From Yinghuangia sp035454725 (GTDB taxonomy: Bacteria; Actinomycetota; Actinomycetes; Streptomycetales; Streptomycetaceae), in NCBI RefSeq assembly GCF_051388935.1, contig NZ_JBPKBI010000012.1:1-64000 (forward strand): a stretch of 64,000 nucleotides of DNA. Reading direction: 5' to 3'. Shown piece after piece: positions 25,503-34,425 of this stretch. Each line of letters begins with the position of its first letter. Position 1 is the first letter of the stretch. The notes under the pieces are model-generated. The model ran no database searches. It had not been told where the DNA came from and was given only the letters and a program-made list of their open reading frames with translations. A program made the position numbers and the translations under genes.

Positions 25503-25829
25503 GGCAGGATGCTACCAACTCGGGTACCGCCAAGGATATAAGTCCAGGTCAAAGCACTGAATCACCGGTACCGAATGACGTTGCACAGACAGGCTCGGCC
25601 ACGTTCGCCCGCCAGCGGCCGATTGCCGCGTTCGCAGCACGGCAGAGATGCCGGGGCCGTGGTGGTGTCCGTGCGGGGTTCGGTGACCAGGGCGCTGTTC
25701 TGGCCGAGTCCGATCGACCAAGCGCGCGGAGCACCCGCATTGAGGGGCGGTTGACCACTGAGGCGGTGGGTCCCAGGCCGGTGGGCAGGCCCGTGTTCAG
25801 CCTGGCTTCGGCGGCTGTACGGACCACGC
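25503..25829. other. Intergenic, no gene
   Basis: About 325 bases between the antitoxin gene start and the MFS gene end. Apart from the AT-rich patch at 25534-25560, likely the antitoxin promoter, nothing is recognised. Confidence 0.5.
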
Positions 25830-27110
25830 TCAGACGTCCAGGACGCGTCGCGTGCGTCCGGCCGCCAGGCCGGCGGCGACCTGGACCACGCACACAACCA
25901 GCAATGCCGATAGCGGCACTGCCCATCCGGCACTCGCCTCATGCAGGAGCCCCGTGCCCAGGGGTCCGACAGTCGCGAGCAGGAAGCCGATGCCCTGTGC
26001 CATCGAGGACAGCGCCGAGGTCTGGGCCCCGTCCGCCGTGCGCAGGCCGATCAGGCTGAGCGCCACGGCGAATCCGGCCCCTTGCCCCAGCCCGAGCACC
26101 CCTGCGGCGAGCCACACACCTCCCGGCGCCGGAACGAGTACGACGCCGGCCAGACCCGTCCCGCTGAGCAGGGCGACGGCGACGGCCGGGCCGCGTTGGT
26201 CGGGCAGGCGACGGTACACCGCCGGAAGGACAGCCGCCCCCAGCACCCCGACCAGGCTCGTCAGCGACAGGATCAGCCCACTGTGCGCCTCGCTGATGCC
26301 GCGGTCCTGGCACATGGTGGGCAACCAGCCGAAGACCACGTAGGCAAGGAGCGCCTGGGCGGCGAAGAAGGCGGTGACGTACCAGGCGGTGCGGTCCCGC
26401 CACAAACGCGCCCGGTCCGTGCCACCCGCCGCTGCGGCCGGCCCCGCCCGGCGCGCACTTGGCAGCCAGGCCGCGATCGCGGCGAGGGTCACGGGCAGCG
26501 CGACCAGCGCGAGCGGGACACGCCACGACGATCCGGTGGCCTCGGCGAGTGGCGCCGCAACTGCGGAACCACCCGCGCCGCCCAGGGTCAGGCAGGCCGA
26601 GTAGAAAACGGTCACCCCGGCCGCCGCGCCCGCGAAACGGCTGTGAATCAGGCTCGGGAGGAGCACGTTGGCGAGGCCGATGGCCGCTCCGACCAGGACC
26701 GTTCCGGCGAACAACGCCCCTGCGCCGGGCAGGAGACGGACGACTGCTCCCGCCGCCAGGACGAGCAGGCTGCCGAGCACGACACGGGCCTCGTCGTAAC
26801 GCCGGGCCAGCACAGGACCCACGAAAGCGAAGACGCCCAGGCACAGCACCGGCAGCGCGGTCAGCACACCTATGGCCGCACCGGCCAGGCCGAGATCGTC
26901 GCGGATGCGGTGCAACAACGGCCCGGTGGCGGTGACCGGCGCGCGGAGGACGACGGCGACCAAGGCGAGCGCGGCCAGCGCCCCGAACCCGGCACGCAAC
27001 ACCGTCGGATTGCCGGGTCTTGTGGAGGCGAACGAGGGAACCGACGGGCGTTGTTCGCCTTCGGACGCCCGGGAGTGCGGCGGTTGGGGGGCGGTCGGAT
27101 GAGCGGACAC
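25830..27110 (-). CDS. CynX/NimT-type MFS transporter
   Basis: 426 residues with about twelve membrane segments. The first segment has LVAVVLRAPVTATGPLLHRIRDDLGL, the typical start of the CynX (cyanate) / NimT (2-nitroimidazole) subfamily; a short basic loop after TM2 reads LARRYDEAR. Substrate cannot be read from sequence; efflux of small anions or nitro drugs is seen in relatives. GTG 27110 is chosen because the open frame further upstream (to 27332) is non-homologous and GAAGGGCC lies at the right distance. Divergent from a TetR gene with a dyad operator between them. Confidence 0.85.
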   Translation of the reverse strand: MSAHPTAPQPPHSRASEGEQRPSVPSFASTRPGNPTVLRAGFGALAALALVAVVLRAPVTATGPLLHRIRDDLGLAGAAIGVLTALPVLCLGVFAFVGPVLARRYDEARVVLGSLLVLAAGAVVRLLPGAGALFAGTVLVGAAIGLANVLLPSLIHSRFAGAAAGVTVFYSACLTLGGAGGSAVAAPLAEATGSSWRVPLALVALPVTLAAIAAWLPSARRAGPAAAAGGTDRARLWRDRTAWYVTAFFAAQALLAYVVFGWLPTMCQDRGISEAHSGLILSLTSLVGVLGAAVLPAVYRRLPDQRGPAVAVALLSGTGLAGVVLVPAPGGVWLAAGVLGLGQGAGFAVALSLIGLRTADGAQTSALSSMAQGIGFLLATVGPLGTGLLHEASAGWAVPLSALLVVCVVQVAAGLAAGRTRRVLDV

Positions 27111-27180
27111 GGCACGGCCCTTCAGGGAAAGCGGAACGGCTGCCTCCCGCCCGGCAGTCGGGTGGCCGGAGCGGGACGGC

Positions 27181-27200
27181 GTATTGAAGTGATACAGTAC
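27181..27200. promoter_or_regulatory. Imperfect 20-bp dyad, candidate TetR operator
   Basis: GTATTGAA-n4-TACAGTAC-type symmetry lies between the CynX-type transporter and the tetR gene (151 bases apart). It is the only AT-rich symmetric element in the gap. Confidence 0.45.
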
Positions 27201-27261
27201 GACCTGAATCAAAAACAAGTGCCGCTGCTCCCCCGCCCGCCGACCCGCAAGGAAACCCGCC

Positions 27262-27867
27262 GTGCCCACGCCTCCCGGCCCACGCGCCGCCGGCCGCCAA
27301 AAGGACCCCGCGATCGATGCGGCCGTCCGCACCGCAACCCTCGACCTACTCGCCGAAGTGGGCTACGCCGACTTCACCATCGGCCAACTCGCCAAGAACG
27401 CCGGGGTGTACCGACCGGCCGTCTACCGGCGCTGGCCTTCCAAACAGCATCTGGTCGTCGACGCCGTTGCGGATCTGCTGGGCACGGTGCCCACCGTCGA
27501 CACCGGCAACCTGCGTGAAGACCTGATCACCGGCATCGAGACGCTTGTCACCGCGTTCGAGACCACCGTGCTCGGCCACGTACTGCCCGCCCTGGTCGCC
27601 GACCTCGCGCGCGACCCCGTCCTGCGCGACGCCTTCCTCGACGAGGTCTTCCACGCACGACGCCGCAGCACCGAAGCTGTCCTGCGCCACGCGGCCGAAC
27701 GCGGCGTGATCCCCGAACTCGACGGGGCCGCCATGGATTTCGCCCTCGACGCCCTCGCCGCACCGGTCTACTACCGGGCGCTTTTCCGGCACGCCCCCCT
27801 GAACCGCACCCTGGTCGAGAACAGCGTCGACCTCGTCCTTGCCGGATTGGCCGCCCGCGCCGACTGA
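27262..27867 (+). CDS. TetR family transcriptional regulator
   Basis: 201 residues. N-terminal HTH: DAAVRTATLDLLAEVGYADFTIGQLAKNAGVYRPAVYRRWPSKQ (about 19-62), a classic TetR DNA-binding domain with the YRRWPSK tail. The C-terminal ligand and dimer domain has an FETTVLGHVLPALVADLARDP pattern shared with TetR_C_11-type members. GTG 27262 is used. Its position opposite the CynX-type transporter suggests it represses that exporter; the ligand is unknown. Confidence 0.88.
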   Translation: MPTPPGPRAAGRQKDPAIDAAVRTATLDLLAEVGYADFTIGQLAKNAGVYRPAVYRRWPSKQHLVVDAVADLLGTVPTVDTGNLREDLITGIETLVTAFETTVLGHVLPALVADLARDPVLRDAFLDEVFHARRRSTEAVLRHAAERGVIPELDGAAMDFALDALAAPVYYRALFRHAPLNRTLVENSVDLVLAGLAARAD

Positions 27868-28119
27868 ACCCCACCGGGCCCTCGGGACGACCGACGCAAC
27901 GAATGGCCCGACCGACAGCTGGGCAGGCCGCGCCGGGACGGCAGTGTGGAGCGCATCGGCATGAACGCCTCGACAGGCAGGTCACCGGCCGACAGGAGAT
28001 CCGGGGAACGTCGTCGGCCCGCGTCCGGAGGCGACGCGAAGCGTGCGCCGACAGCCCGGGAACGCCGCGCGCAAGCGGCCTCGAAAATGCTTTTACCGCC
28101 GGAGGTCAGCTCCAGGATC

Positions 28120-29367
28120 ATGGCCCCGGTGAGCGCTCACGTGATCAAAACCAACGGGCAGTTTCGGCGTTTGTGGGCCGCTCGGACGGTGTCCTTCCTG
28201 GGTGATTCGGTGAGCCTGGTCGCGCTGATGCTCCATGTGGAGAGCGCTGAAGGAAAGGCACTTGCGCTCGCGGCCCTGCTGTTGGTGGGTGACTTCGCTC
28301 CCTCGCTGCTCGGACCGCTGACCGGCGCGATCAGCGACAGGTTCGACCTTCGCAGGGTGATGGTCTGCTGCGAGGTTCTCCAGGGGCTGACCGTGCTGGT
28401 GATGGCGCTCTGGCTGCCGTCGCTGCCATGGCTGTTGGTTCTCGTGGCGGTGCGGGCCATCGCGGGTCAGGCATTTCAACCGGCGTCCAGGGCGATCGTG
28501 CCGGCCCTCGTCCAGGACCGCGAACTGCCGCAGGCGAACGCGGCGATCGGGTTCGGCACCAACGGCGGAGAGGCGCTCGGACCGCTGGTCGCGGCGGCGC
28601 TGATTCCGTTCGTCGGAGTGCGCGGGGTGCTGCTCGTTGACGCGGCGACCTTTCTCCTCTCGGCGCTGCTTCTCGTCTCCATGCCGTCCGTCCGCCCGTC
28701 GCGAAGCGAAACGACGAGCCTGTTCGGCGACGCACTCGAAGGCCTCCGGTTCATCCGGCGCGATCGGCTGGTCCGGGCGGTCGGCCTGGGTTTCTTCGCG
28801 GTCGTGGCCTTCAACGGGATCGACGATGTCGCGCTTGTCCTTCTCGCCAAGGACACCCTCGGCCAAGGCGACTCGGCCGCCGGGGTCCTGCTGGCAGCGG
28901 TCGGGATCGGGTTGTTCGTCGGCTACCTCCTGCTGAACCGGGTGACGCGGTTCTCGATGCCGCTCCTGTTGCTCGCGGGCTTCGCTGTCAGCAGCGCGGG
29001 CAACCTGTTGACGGGGCTTGCCTGGTCGGTCGCCGCAGCCTTCGTCGTACAGACAACCCGCGGGCTCGGCATCGCCGCCATGGACGTGGCCGCGGGCACA
29101 CTCCTGCAACGATCCGTGCCCGGCCCCTTGCTCGGTCGTGTTTTCGGCACCTTCTACGGAGCCATCGGAGTGGCGGCGGCGCTCTCCTATGTCTGCGGCG
29201 GGCTGCTGCTCGACGTCACCAGCCCGCAGGCGGTTTTCGTGATCGCCGGTGCCGGAGGCCTGATCGCGACCCTCCTGACCGGGCTCTTGCTGCGCACATC
29301 ATCGGTTGACGGAACCGGCGCGGAGACTCACGGCAGCGTGTCCGGAGAGCCGGCCGACAACCACTGA
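28120..29367 (+). CDS. MFS transporter, MdtH/enterobactin-exporter-like
   Basis: 415 residues, twelve membrane segments. The N-terminus (FRRLWAARTVSFLGDSVSLVAL) and the TM2-TM3 loop (GAISDRFDLRRVMV) are those of MFS_3/EntS-like exporters found in actinobacteria, often exporters of small metabolites or siderophores. Substrate unknown. ATG 28120 is preferred; ATG 28087 is a possible earlier start. GGAGG lies about 14 bases upstream of 28120, a little far. It is not adjacent to any biosynthetic gene. Confidence 0.82.
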   Translation: MAPVSAHVIKTNGQFRRLWAARTVSFLGDSVSLVALMLHVESAEGKALALAALLLVGDFAPSLLGPLTGAISDRFDLRRVMVCCEVLQGLTVLVMALWLPSLPWLLVLVAVRAIAGQAFQPASRAIVPALVQDRELPQANAAIGFGTNGGEALGPLVAAALIPFVGVRGVLLVDAATFLLSALLLVSMPSVRPSRSETTSLFGDALEGLRFIRRDRLVRAVGLGFFAVVAFNGIDDVALVLLAKDTLGQGDSAAGVLLAAVGIGLFVGYLLLNRVTRFSMPLLLLAGFAVSSAGNLLTGLAWSVAAAFVVQTTRGLGIAAMDVAAGTLLQRSVPGPLLGRVFGTFYGAIGVAAALSYVCGGLLLDVTSPQAVFVIAGAGGLIATLLTGLLLRTSSVDGTGAETHGSVSGEPADNH

Positions 29368-29507
29368 CACCCCCGGTCCTCCGGGCCCGGACACGACCTT
29401 GCCGGAGGTCCGGAGGTTGGGAGGCCGATGACGAAGCTGCCGCGGAGCGCCGCATCCGTTTCGTCAACCGAGACCGCATCCATCTCGGCGCGCACGCCTG
29501 GTGGCCG

Positions 29508-30497
29508 TCAGCCCGACAGGGCGCCGTCCGGGTCGGGTGTTTCGCAGCCCTTCGGTTGGGTCCGGCCTGCGCAGTGCAGGGTTGCGGGCCGCCATCGTCC
29601 TTGGCGGGCCACGGCTTTGGCCTGGCGGCTGAGGGCGCGGGCGACAGCTCGTACGGCAGGCGGTGTTCGGACGGCGCGTTGGGTGGCGACCACGATGGAG
29701 CACCATATTTCGGGATCGCACAGGGGGGCTGCGCACAGCGACTCGTCGGCGACTTCGTCGATGACTGCCGCTCCGGGCAGGATGGTCCAGCCGAGACCGG
29801 TGAGCACAAGTTGTTTCCGCAGACGCAAGGAGTCGGCCTCGACGACGACGTCGGCGGTGACCTCCGCGTCGGCTGCTGCGCCGTCGATGAGCGTGCGCAG
29901 CGCGTGGCTGACCGGAGGCAGGACGAGAGGGTGCTGCGCGGCAAGCGCGAAGGGAATCGGGTCGTCCGGCCGCAGTCCTGCCGAGGACGGCGCGACGACC
30001 CACAGGTTGTCACGTGCCAGTGGATGCGTGTTGAGTGCCTGCTCGTCGTCCACGGCGTAGAGGAGGGCCAGATCGAGGGTGCCGTTGTCGAGCCATTCCT
30101 GCAGATGGCCGGAGCTCGCGGTGCTCAAGCAAAGGCGGACGCCGGGGTGGTCGCGTCGGATCGTCGCCGCGACGGGCGGTCCCAGCAGGTCGGCGGTGCT
30201 CTCCGGCAGACCGATGTTCACGGTGCCGGTCGTCTGGCCGGGCGGCTGCTGAACCGCCATCAGGGCGTGCCTGAGGTCGTCGAGGACGAGGCGGGCACGG
30301 TCGACCATGATCTCCCCTGCCTCGGTGAGGCGCATGCCCTGCCTGCTGCGCTCGAACAGTGTGACGCCGAGTTCGTCCTCCAGTGTGCGGATCTGCCGGG
30401 TAACAGCGGGTTGGACCAGGTCCAGAAGTTCGGCGGCGCGGGTGACGCTGCCGACCTCGGCCACCGTGATCAGGGCTTTGAGTTGCTTGAACTCCAC
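29508..30497 (-). CDS. LysR family transcriptional regulator
   Basis: 329 residues. N-terminal winged helix (FKQLKALITVAEVGSVTRAAELLDLVQPAVTRQIRTLEDELG, residues 3-44), then the LysR substrate-binding domain with TGTVNIGLPES and two alpha/beta lobes. It resembles the CynR/CbbR-like group that responds to small metabolites. Start GTG 30497 has GAGAGGAAAC 5 bases upstream. The C-terminal 25 residues (RTQPKGCETPDPDG) are non-homologous. No target is adjacent: its promoter region faces the 1 kb leader of the GH39-like gene. Confidence 0.85.
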   Translation of the reverse strand: MEFKQLKALITVAEVGSVTRAAELLDLVQPAVTRQIRTLEDELGVTLFERSRQGMRLTEAGEIMVDRARLVLDDLRHALMAVQQPPGQTTGTVNIGLPESTADLLGPPVAATIRRDHPGVRLCLSTASSGHLQEWLDNGTLDLALLYAVDDEQALNTHPLARDNLWVVAPSSAGLRPDDPIPFALAAQHPLVLPPVSHALRTLIDGAAADAEVTADVVVEADSLRLRKQLVLTGLGWTILPGAAVIDEVADESLCAAPLCDPEIWCSIVVATQRAVRTPPAVRAVARALSRQAKAVARQGRWRPATLHCAGRTQPKGCETPDPDGALSG

Positions 30498-31576
30498 GCG
30501 TTTCCTCTCGCCTGCCCGCAGGCGGAAGCCGTCCACCGGGCCCGCCGTTCATCAGTGACCGTTCTCGCGGCGGGTGTGGCGGCGATCGTGCCTGGCGCGT
30601 CGGCCGAGGTGCCGGCTGAGCCGTCCGCTCGAACACTGATTCTGATTGATGGAAGCAGGGCTTTCAATGTCGACCGCCGATGTCGATGGGCCGGACCACC
30701 GCTACCCGCGGCCACGGCCACGGGCGGTCGCGGTCAAGGGAGTTGGGGTCGCCCGGGCAATGCGACTCCGACGTGGGCGCGGACGCCGCTCCTTGCCTTC
30801 GCGCCGCGCCCCGGCCGCCCCGAGCGAGGAAGACGGCCGGGGCGCGCTCATCCCGCATCGCCGCAGGCCGCCCGAGCCCGACGACCCGGGCCCCATCATT
30901 TCCGGCAATGGCATCATGAGTTTTAGTTCTGACAATGCATCCATTGAAATTCGAGAACGACAATTTCTATGATTGCGACCGCCATGGGCGCCGACGGCGA
31001 CTGCAGCTCTCAGGGTTTTCAGGGCCGCAGCACCGGACGACGTCACGGGAACGCAAATCGTACCGTGGCATCCGGCCACGACTTCGAGCAACCCGCCCTG
31101 TCCTGGCGGTAGGTGGCCATTGGTTCTTTGCATACGGCGAACGGACTCCCCATGTCTGCGGAAGCGAGGTCTCCCAGAGTGCAGATGAGTATGCAAAGCC
31201 CCACCAGACGGTCGTTGTCGGCCACGGCCATTGCCGACCCACGCGCGGCGGAGACGACTCGATTCACCACACAGTCCGGCTGACTCCTCAGGTCACCGCG
31301 CCCTCGACGCGCCGCCGCAACCTGCGAGATGCCACCGACAAATCATCCCGGCCAAGCGATCGAGATGTTTTCGCCCGTGCATCGGCAGCAGCATTCAATT
31401 GTCGTGGCAATTGCGAGTCCGAACCCCGTATTCCAGGTGAAATGGGTTGGGCTGATTCGTCGTGCGCGGCGAGGAGCGATTTGCGGTGGAGAACGAGCCT
31501 GAAATCTTTATTCCGCCAGGCGACCGTTGTCGGACTGTCTTCATTCGGGCCACCTACAACGTGAGGTGAACGACCT
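30498..31576. other. Long intergenic leader with AT-rich patches
   Basis: 1079 bases, the longest gene-free stretch. GC falls clearly at 30890-31015 and 31380-31530. Symmetric elements: GAAATT-10-AATTTC (30946-30967) and a repeat of the self-complementary CAATTG at 31396-31401 and 31408-31413. No frame resembles a protein, so it may be a regulatory leader for the glycosidase gene or a decayed segment. Confidence 0.5.
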
Positions 31577-33112
31577 ATGCTCCTCAGGTTCCTGCGCAGA
31601 CGTCTCGCGCCAGTCTCCGTGCTGGTCGCAATGCTCGTCCTCGTGGCTGTGATCCAGCCGGCGACAGCCGACTCGGAGCCCTTCGAACCGGCCACCGTGT
31701 CCGTTGACTTCGGTGACCGCCAAGGTGCGCTGCTGCACACCGAACGGTTCAACAACTTCCACCACATCAATCATTTTCCCGAGCAACGGCGTGCCGACGT
31801 CGACTTCCTCAACGAGCAGGGCCTTCGCAGCGACGTGCAGCGCGTGTGGCTCCGCGGAGACATCTGCGACTCGGTGGCGGGCACGTGCGAGTTCCAGCGC
31901 ATGGACCCGTACCTGAGCGAAGCCGACGACCTCGCCGAATCGCTGATGATCGTGATGACGGGTGCCCCCTACGACGGTCCGGGGAACCCGGCCTGGCTGA
32001 TACGGGAGGGCAAGGACCCGTCCGAGATCAAGCGGTTGGTCAAGCTGGCCATCGGGGGGCTGAAGCAGCGCCACCCGAAGATCGAGTATGTCGAGGCGTT
32101 CAACGAGCCCGACTGGGCTCTCCACGGGGAGGACGTCCGCGCGGGACACGAGCCGGCGCTGCAGCCCGAGGATCTCTACGCGTACTACGTACCGTTCTAC
32201 GAGGCCGTCAACGAACTCAACGCAGAACTGCGGCCCGAGGTTCCGCTCAAGGTCGGCGGCCCCGCGTTCGCCTACTTCAAGGAACGGTGGTTCAAGGCTT
32301 TCCTGGACGACTACGCGGCCGACCCGAACCCGCGAAAGCGCCTCGATTTCATCTCCTGGCACGGATACGGCGACTTCAACGACGATTACACCCGCTTCCA
32401 CTTCTTCAAGGAGGATCCGAGCGAGGTGGGCACGCAGCGGGCCCAGGTCGACGCATGGCTGCATGAACGCTGCATCAGCACGCGCATCCCGGCGTTCATC
32501 ACGGAGACGGGCCTGTATCCCGGCCCGGCGTACGACGATCCGGATCCCGGCACAACCGACTACGTCCGGCAGGCCGCCGGAATGGCTGCACTCCACTACT
32601 GGTGGTCGAACCAGCCCAACACGTACCCCTTCCACTGGGTGCTCCGCCACGGGAGCAACGGGCGCAAGGACCAGTTGGTCACCCGGACTCCCGACGGACC
32701 TGTGGTCGACACGTTCACGCCCTACGGAAACATGCTGCTGATGCAGTCCAAGATGAAGACCACCAAGGTGGAAGCCGTCTCGGACAGCCTTGAGGCGGGC
32801 CAGGGCGTGTATGCCGTCGCGGCGAAGGACAGGACCGGCGCGTCGCTCATGGTCTGGAACTACCAGCATGTCAACGAACGCCGCTACCAGGCCACGATCG
32901 ACATGTCCAACCTGCCGCCGAACCTGCGGCACGGGCCGGTCCGTCAGCGCATGTTCCGGATCGACCAAACGACGAGCAACTACTTCGCCGACCCGGCGAA
33001 GGCCGATCTCCAGCAGGTCGACGAGAAGATCGTCGATCCCGGCAAGACGTACACCGAGACGATCGATCTTGAGCCGAACGCGATCTACCTGATCCTCCTC
33101 GAACCCGTGTGA
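31577..33112 (+). CDS. Secreted GH39-like glycosyl hydrolase (clan GH-A)
   Basis: 511 residues. Signal peptide 1-31 (RRR, hydrophobic core, PATA-DSE cleavage). The barrel has the clan GH-A acid/base in EAFNEPDW (N176, E177) and a nucleophile Glu in FITETGLYPG (E310), about 130 residues apart as in GH39 and related xylosidase families. The C-terminal beta domain (about 380-511) is typical of two-domain GH39 enzymes. Substrate (xylan, alginate-like or other beta-glycans) cannot be read from sequence. GAGGTGA precedes ATG 31577. It stands alone behind a long leader, with a hairpin terminator downstream. Confidence 0.75.
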   Translation: MLLRFLRRRLAPVSVLVAMLVLVAVIQPATADSEPFEPATVSVDFGDRQGALLHTERFNNFHHINHFPEQRRADVDFLNEQGLRSDVQRVWLRGDICDSVAGTCEFQRMDPYLSEADDLAESLMIVMTGAPYDGPGNPAWLIREGKDPSEIKRLVKLAIGGLKQRHPKIEYVEAFNEPDWALHGEDVRAGHEPALQPEDLYAYYVPFYEAVNELNAELRPEVPLKVGGPAFAYFKERWFKAFLDDYAADPNPRKRLDFISWHGYGDFNDDYTRFHFFKEDPSEVGTQRAQVDAWLHERCISTRIPAFITETGLYPGPAYDDPDPGTTDYVRQAAGMAALHYWWSNQPNTYPFHWVLRHGSNGRKDQLVTRTPDGPVVDTFTPYGNMLLMQSKMKTTKVEAVSDSLEAGQGVYAVAAKDRTGASLMVWNYQHVNERRYQATIDMSNLPPNLRHGPVRQRMFRIDQTTSNYFADPAKADLQQVDEKIVDPGKTYTETIDLEPNAIYLILLEPV

Positions 33113-33158
33113 CAAGGTCTCCGGCCCGATTCGTTGGCTGACGAGGACCAACTCGGCC

Positions 33159-33199
33159 GCCGGACCGCGTGATTCGGACTTCCGGACACGCGGTCCGGC
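33159..33199 (+). terminator. Probable transcription terminator after the glycosidase gene
   Basis: A perfect 13-bp stem GCCGGACCGCGTG (33159-33171) pairs with CACGCGGTCCGGC (33187-33199) across a 15-base loop, 47 bases after the stop. There is no T-run, as usual in high-GC actinomycetes. Confidence 0.65.
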
Positions 33200-33701
33200 G
33201 ACGAAGCCGTCGGTGTCCTTCGTGAGAACAGCGGACGCATCGACGTCCAGGCGTTCGCCGACGGGCGTCGAGCCCGACGCTTCCGAGAACGGGGGCAGGT
33301 CCCGGGCCGCATCGGAGATGCCCCGGCCGAGACTCGTGATCCGGCGTCGGTCATCCCGGCGCCACCGTCACCCACTCCCCCGAAGTTCGGCTTCCCGCCG
33401 ACCGATTCTCTTCGGAACCGCGTTCAACGCCATCGGCACCTTCACCACCACCCTGGACGGGCGCACGTACACCCGCGAACGGGACCTGACAACGGAACAG
33501 AGAGACCCGGCCGGGTGGTGTGCCCTCTGCACCGCCCGGCCGTGCGTTTCACAGCCGGCAGAACAGACGGAGCCGGCGTCGTACGCACGCCGACCGGGGG
33601 CGGGCCCGGAGCTGATGCTCGGCGAACCGGCTCGGCTGCCGCTTCGGGGAGCCGGGCGAAGTCGTCAGGCTGTTCTGCAGTCGGCGCCGTGGGCCTGACG
33701 G
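33200..33701. other. Intergenic, no gene
   Basis: About 500 bases between the glycosidase terminator and the PPOX gene. No protein family seen on either strand. Confidence 0.45.
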
Positions 33702-34193
33702 TCATGATGCCGACGCCCCCGGCTCGTCGGACCGCACTCCGTTGCCGCTCTGCTGCCGGCGTTCTGCGCGCTGCCGGACGAGTTCCTCGACCGCGCTGGG
33801 CAAAGTCGTCTCGAAGTCGATCAGTTTGGCCCACGTCGGCGTCATCACGATGCGGACCATGCCGTCGTAGAGCGAGCGGACCCCGGCCTCCCACTCGACC
33901 CGTTGCTCGGCTGTCATCGCGTAGGAGCCGTTCATCTCAAGGTATTCGTCGGGAATGCCGTCGACCTCGTCGAGTTCCACGGTGCCGCGGACGAGCAGGA
34001 TTTTCGGCGGGTGCACCTCGGTGTCGATCGTGATGGCGACGGCCGGGTTTCGACGGAGCGAGGCCAGCTTCGGGGCGTTTTTCGACGTGCACATCACGAC
34101 CTCCTTGCCGTTCCAGGCGAAGGCGATCGGGATGTTCCGCGGTGTCCCGTCCTTGGCGACGTAGGCCAGGCGGCAGAGGTCACGCGCCAGCAT
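33702..34193 (-). CDS. Pyridoxamine 5'-phosphate oxidase-fold (PPOX class) protein, N-terminus probably frameshifted
   Basis: 163 residues from ATG 34193. LARDLCRLAYVAKDGTPRNIPIAFAWNGKEVVM, then KLASLRRNPAVAITIDT and PKILLVRGTVELDEVDG, is the split-barrel flavin/F420-binding fold of actinobacterial PPOX enzymes. The same frame upstream still reads EVSEILEHPLSQA, and a well-placed GGAGG with ATG lies at 34237 but in a different frame. A single lost base just after ATGACG would join them into a normal start (MTEVSEILEHPLSQAM...). So the gene may be a natural frameshift, a translated variant from 34193, or an assembly error. Confidence 0.7.
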   Translation of the reverse strand: MLARDLCRLAYVAKDGTPRNIPIAFAWNGKEVVMCTSKNAPKLASLRRNPAVAITIDTEVHPPKILLVRGTVELDEVDGIPDEYLEMNGSYAMTAEQRVEWEAGVRSLYDGMVRIVMTPTWAKLIDFETTLPSAVEELVRQRAERRQQSGNGVRSDEPGASAS

Positions 34194-34425
34194 CGCCTGG
34201 CTCAGCGGGTGTTCGAGAATCTCGCTGACTTCGTCATGGTGGGCCTCCTGAGTGCGGTGCGGCCGACAGTTGTCGCTTCCACCCCTGGGACGAAGCCGTC
34301 ACGCCGTTCTCGACATCGTGCGGCGAACTTGCTTCGCGACTTGAACGTCACCCACGCTCGCGGCCGCGTCCGGCGCGCTTGGTCGAGGGTCGCCTCGACT
34401 GCCGTCCCGCTGCCGCAGCCCCTGC

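Noticed and set aside
30646..30972. 108-residue plus frame in the glycosidase leader
   Set aside because: Arg/Pro-rich low complexity; codon pattern unlike the real genes, and no ribosome binding site.
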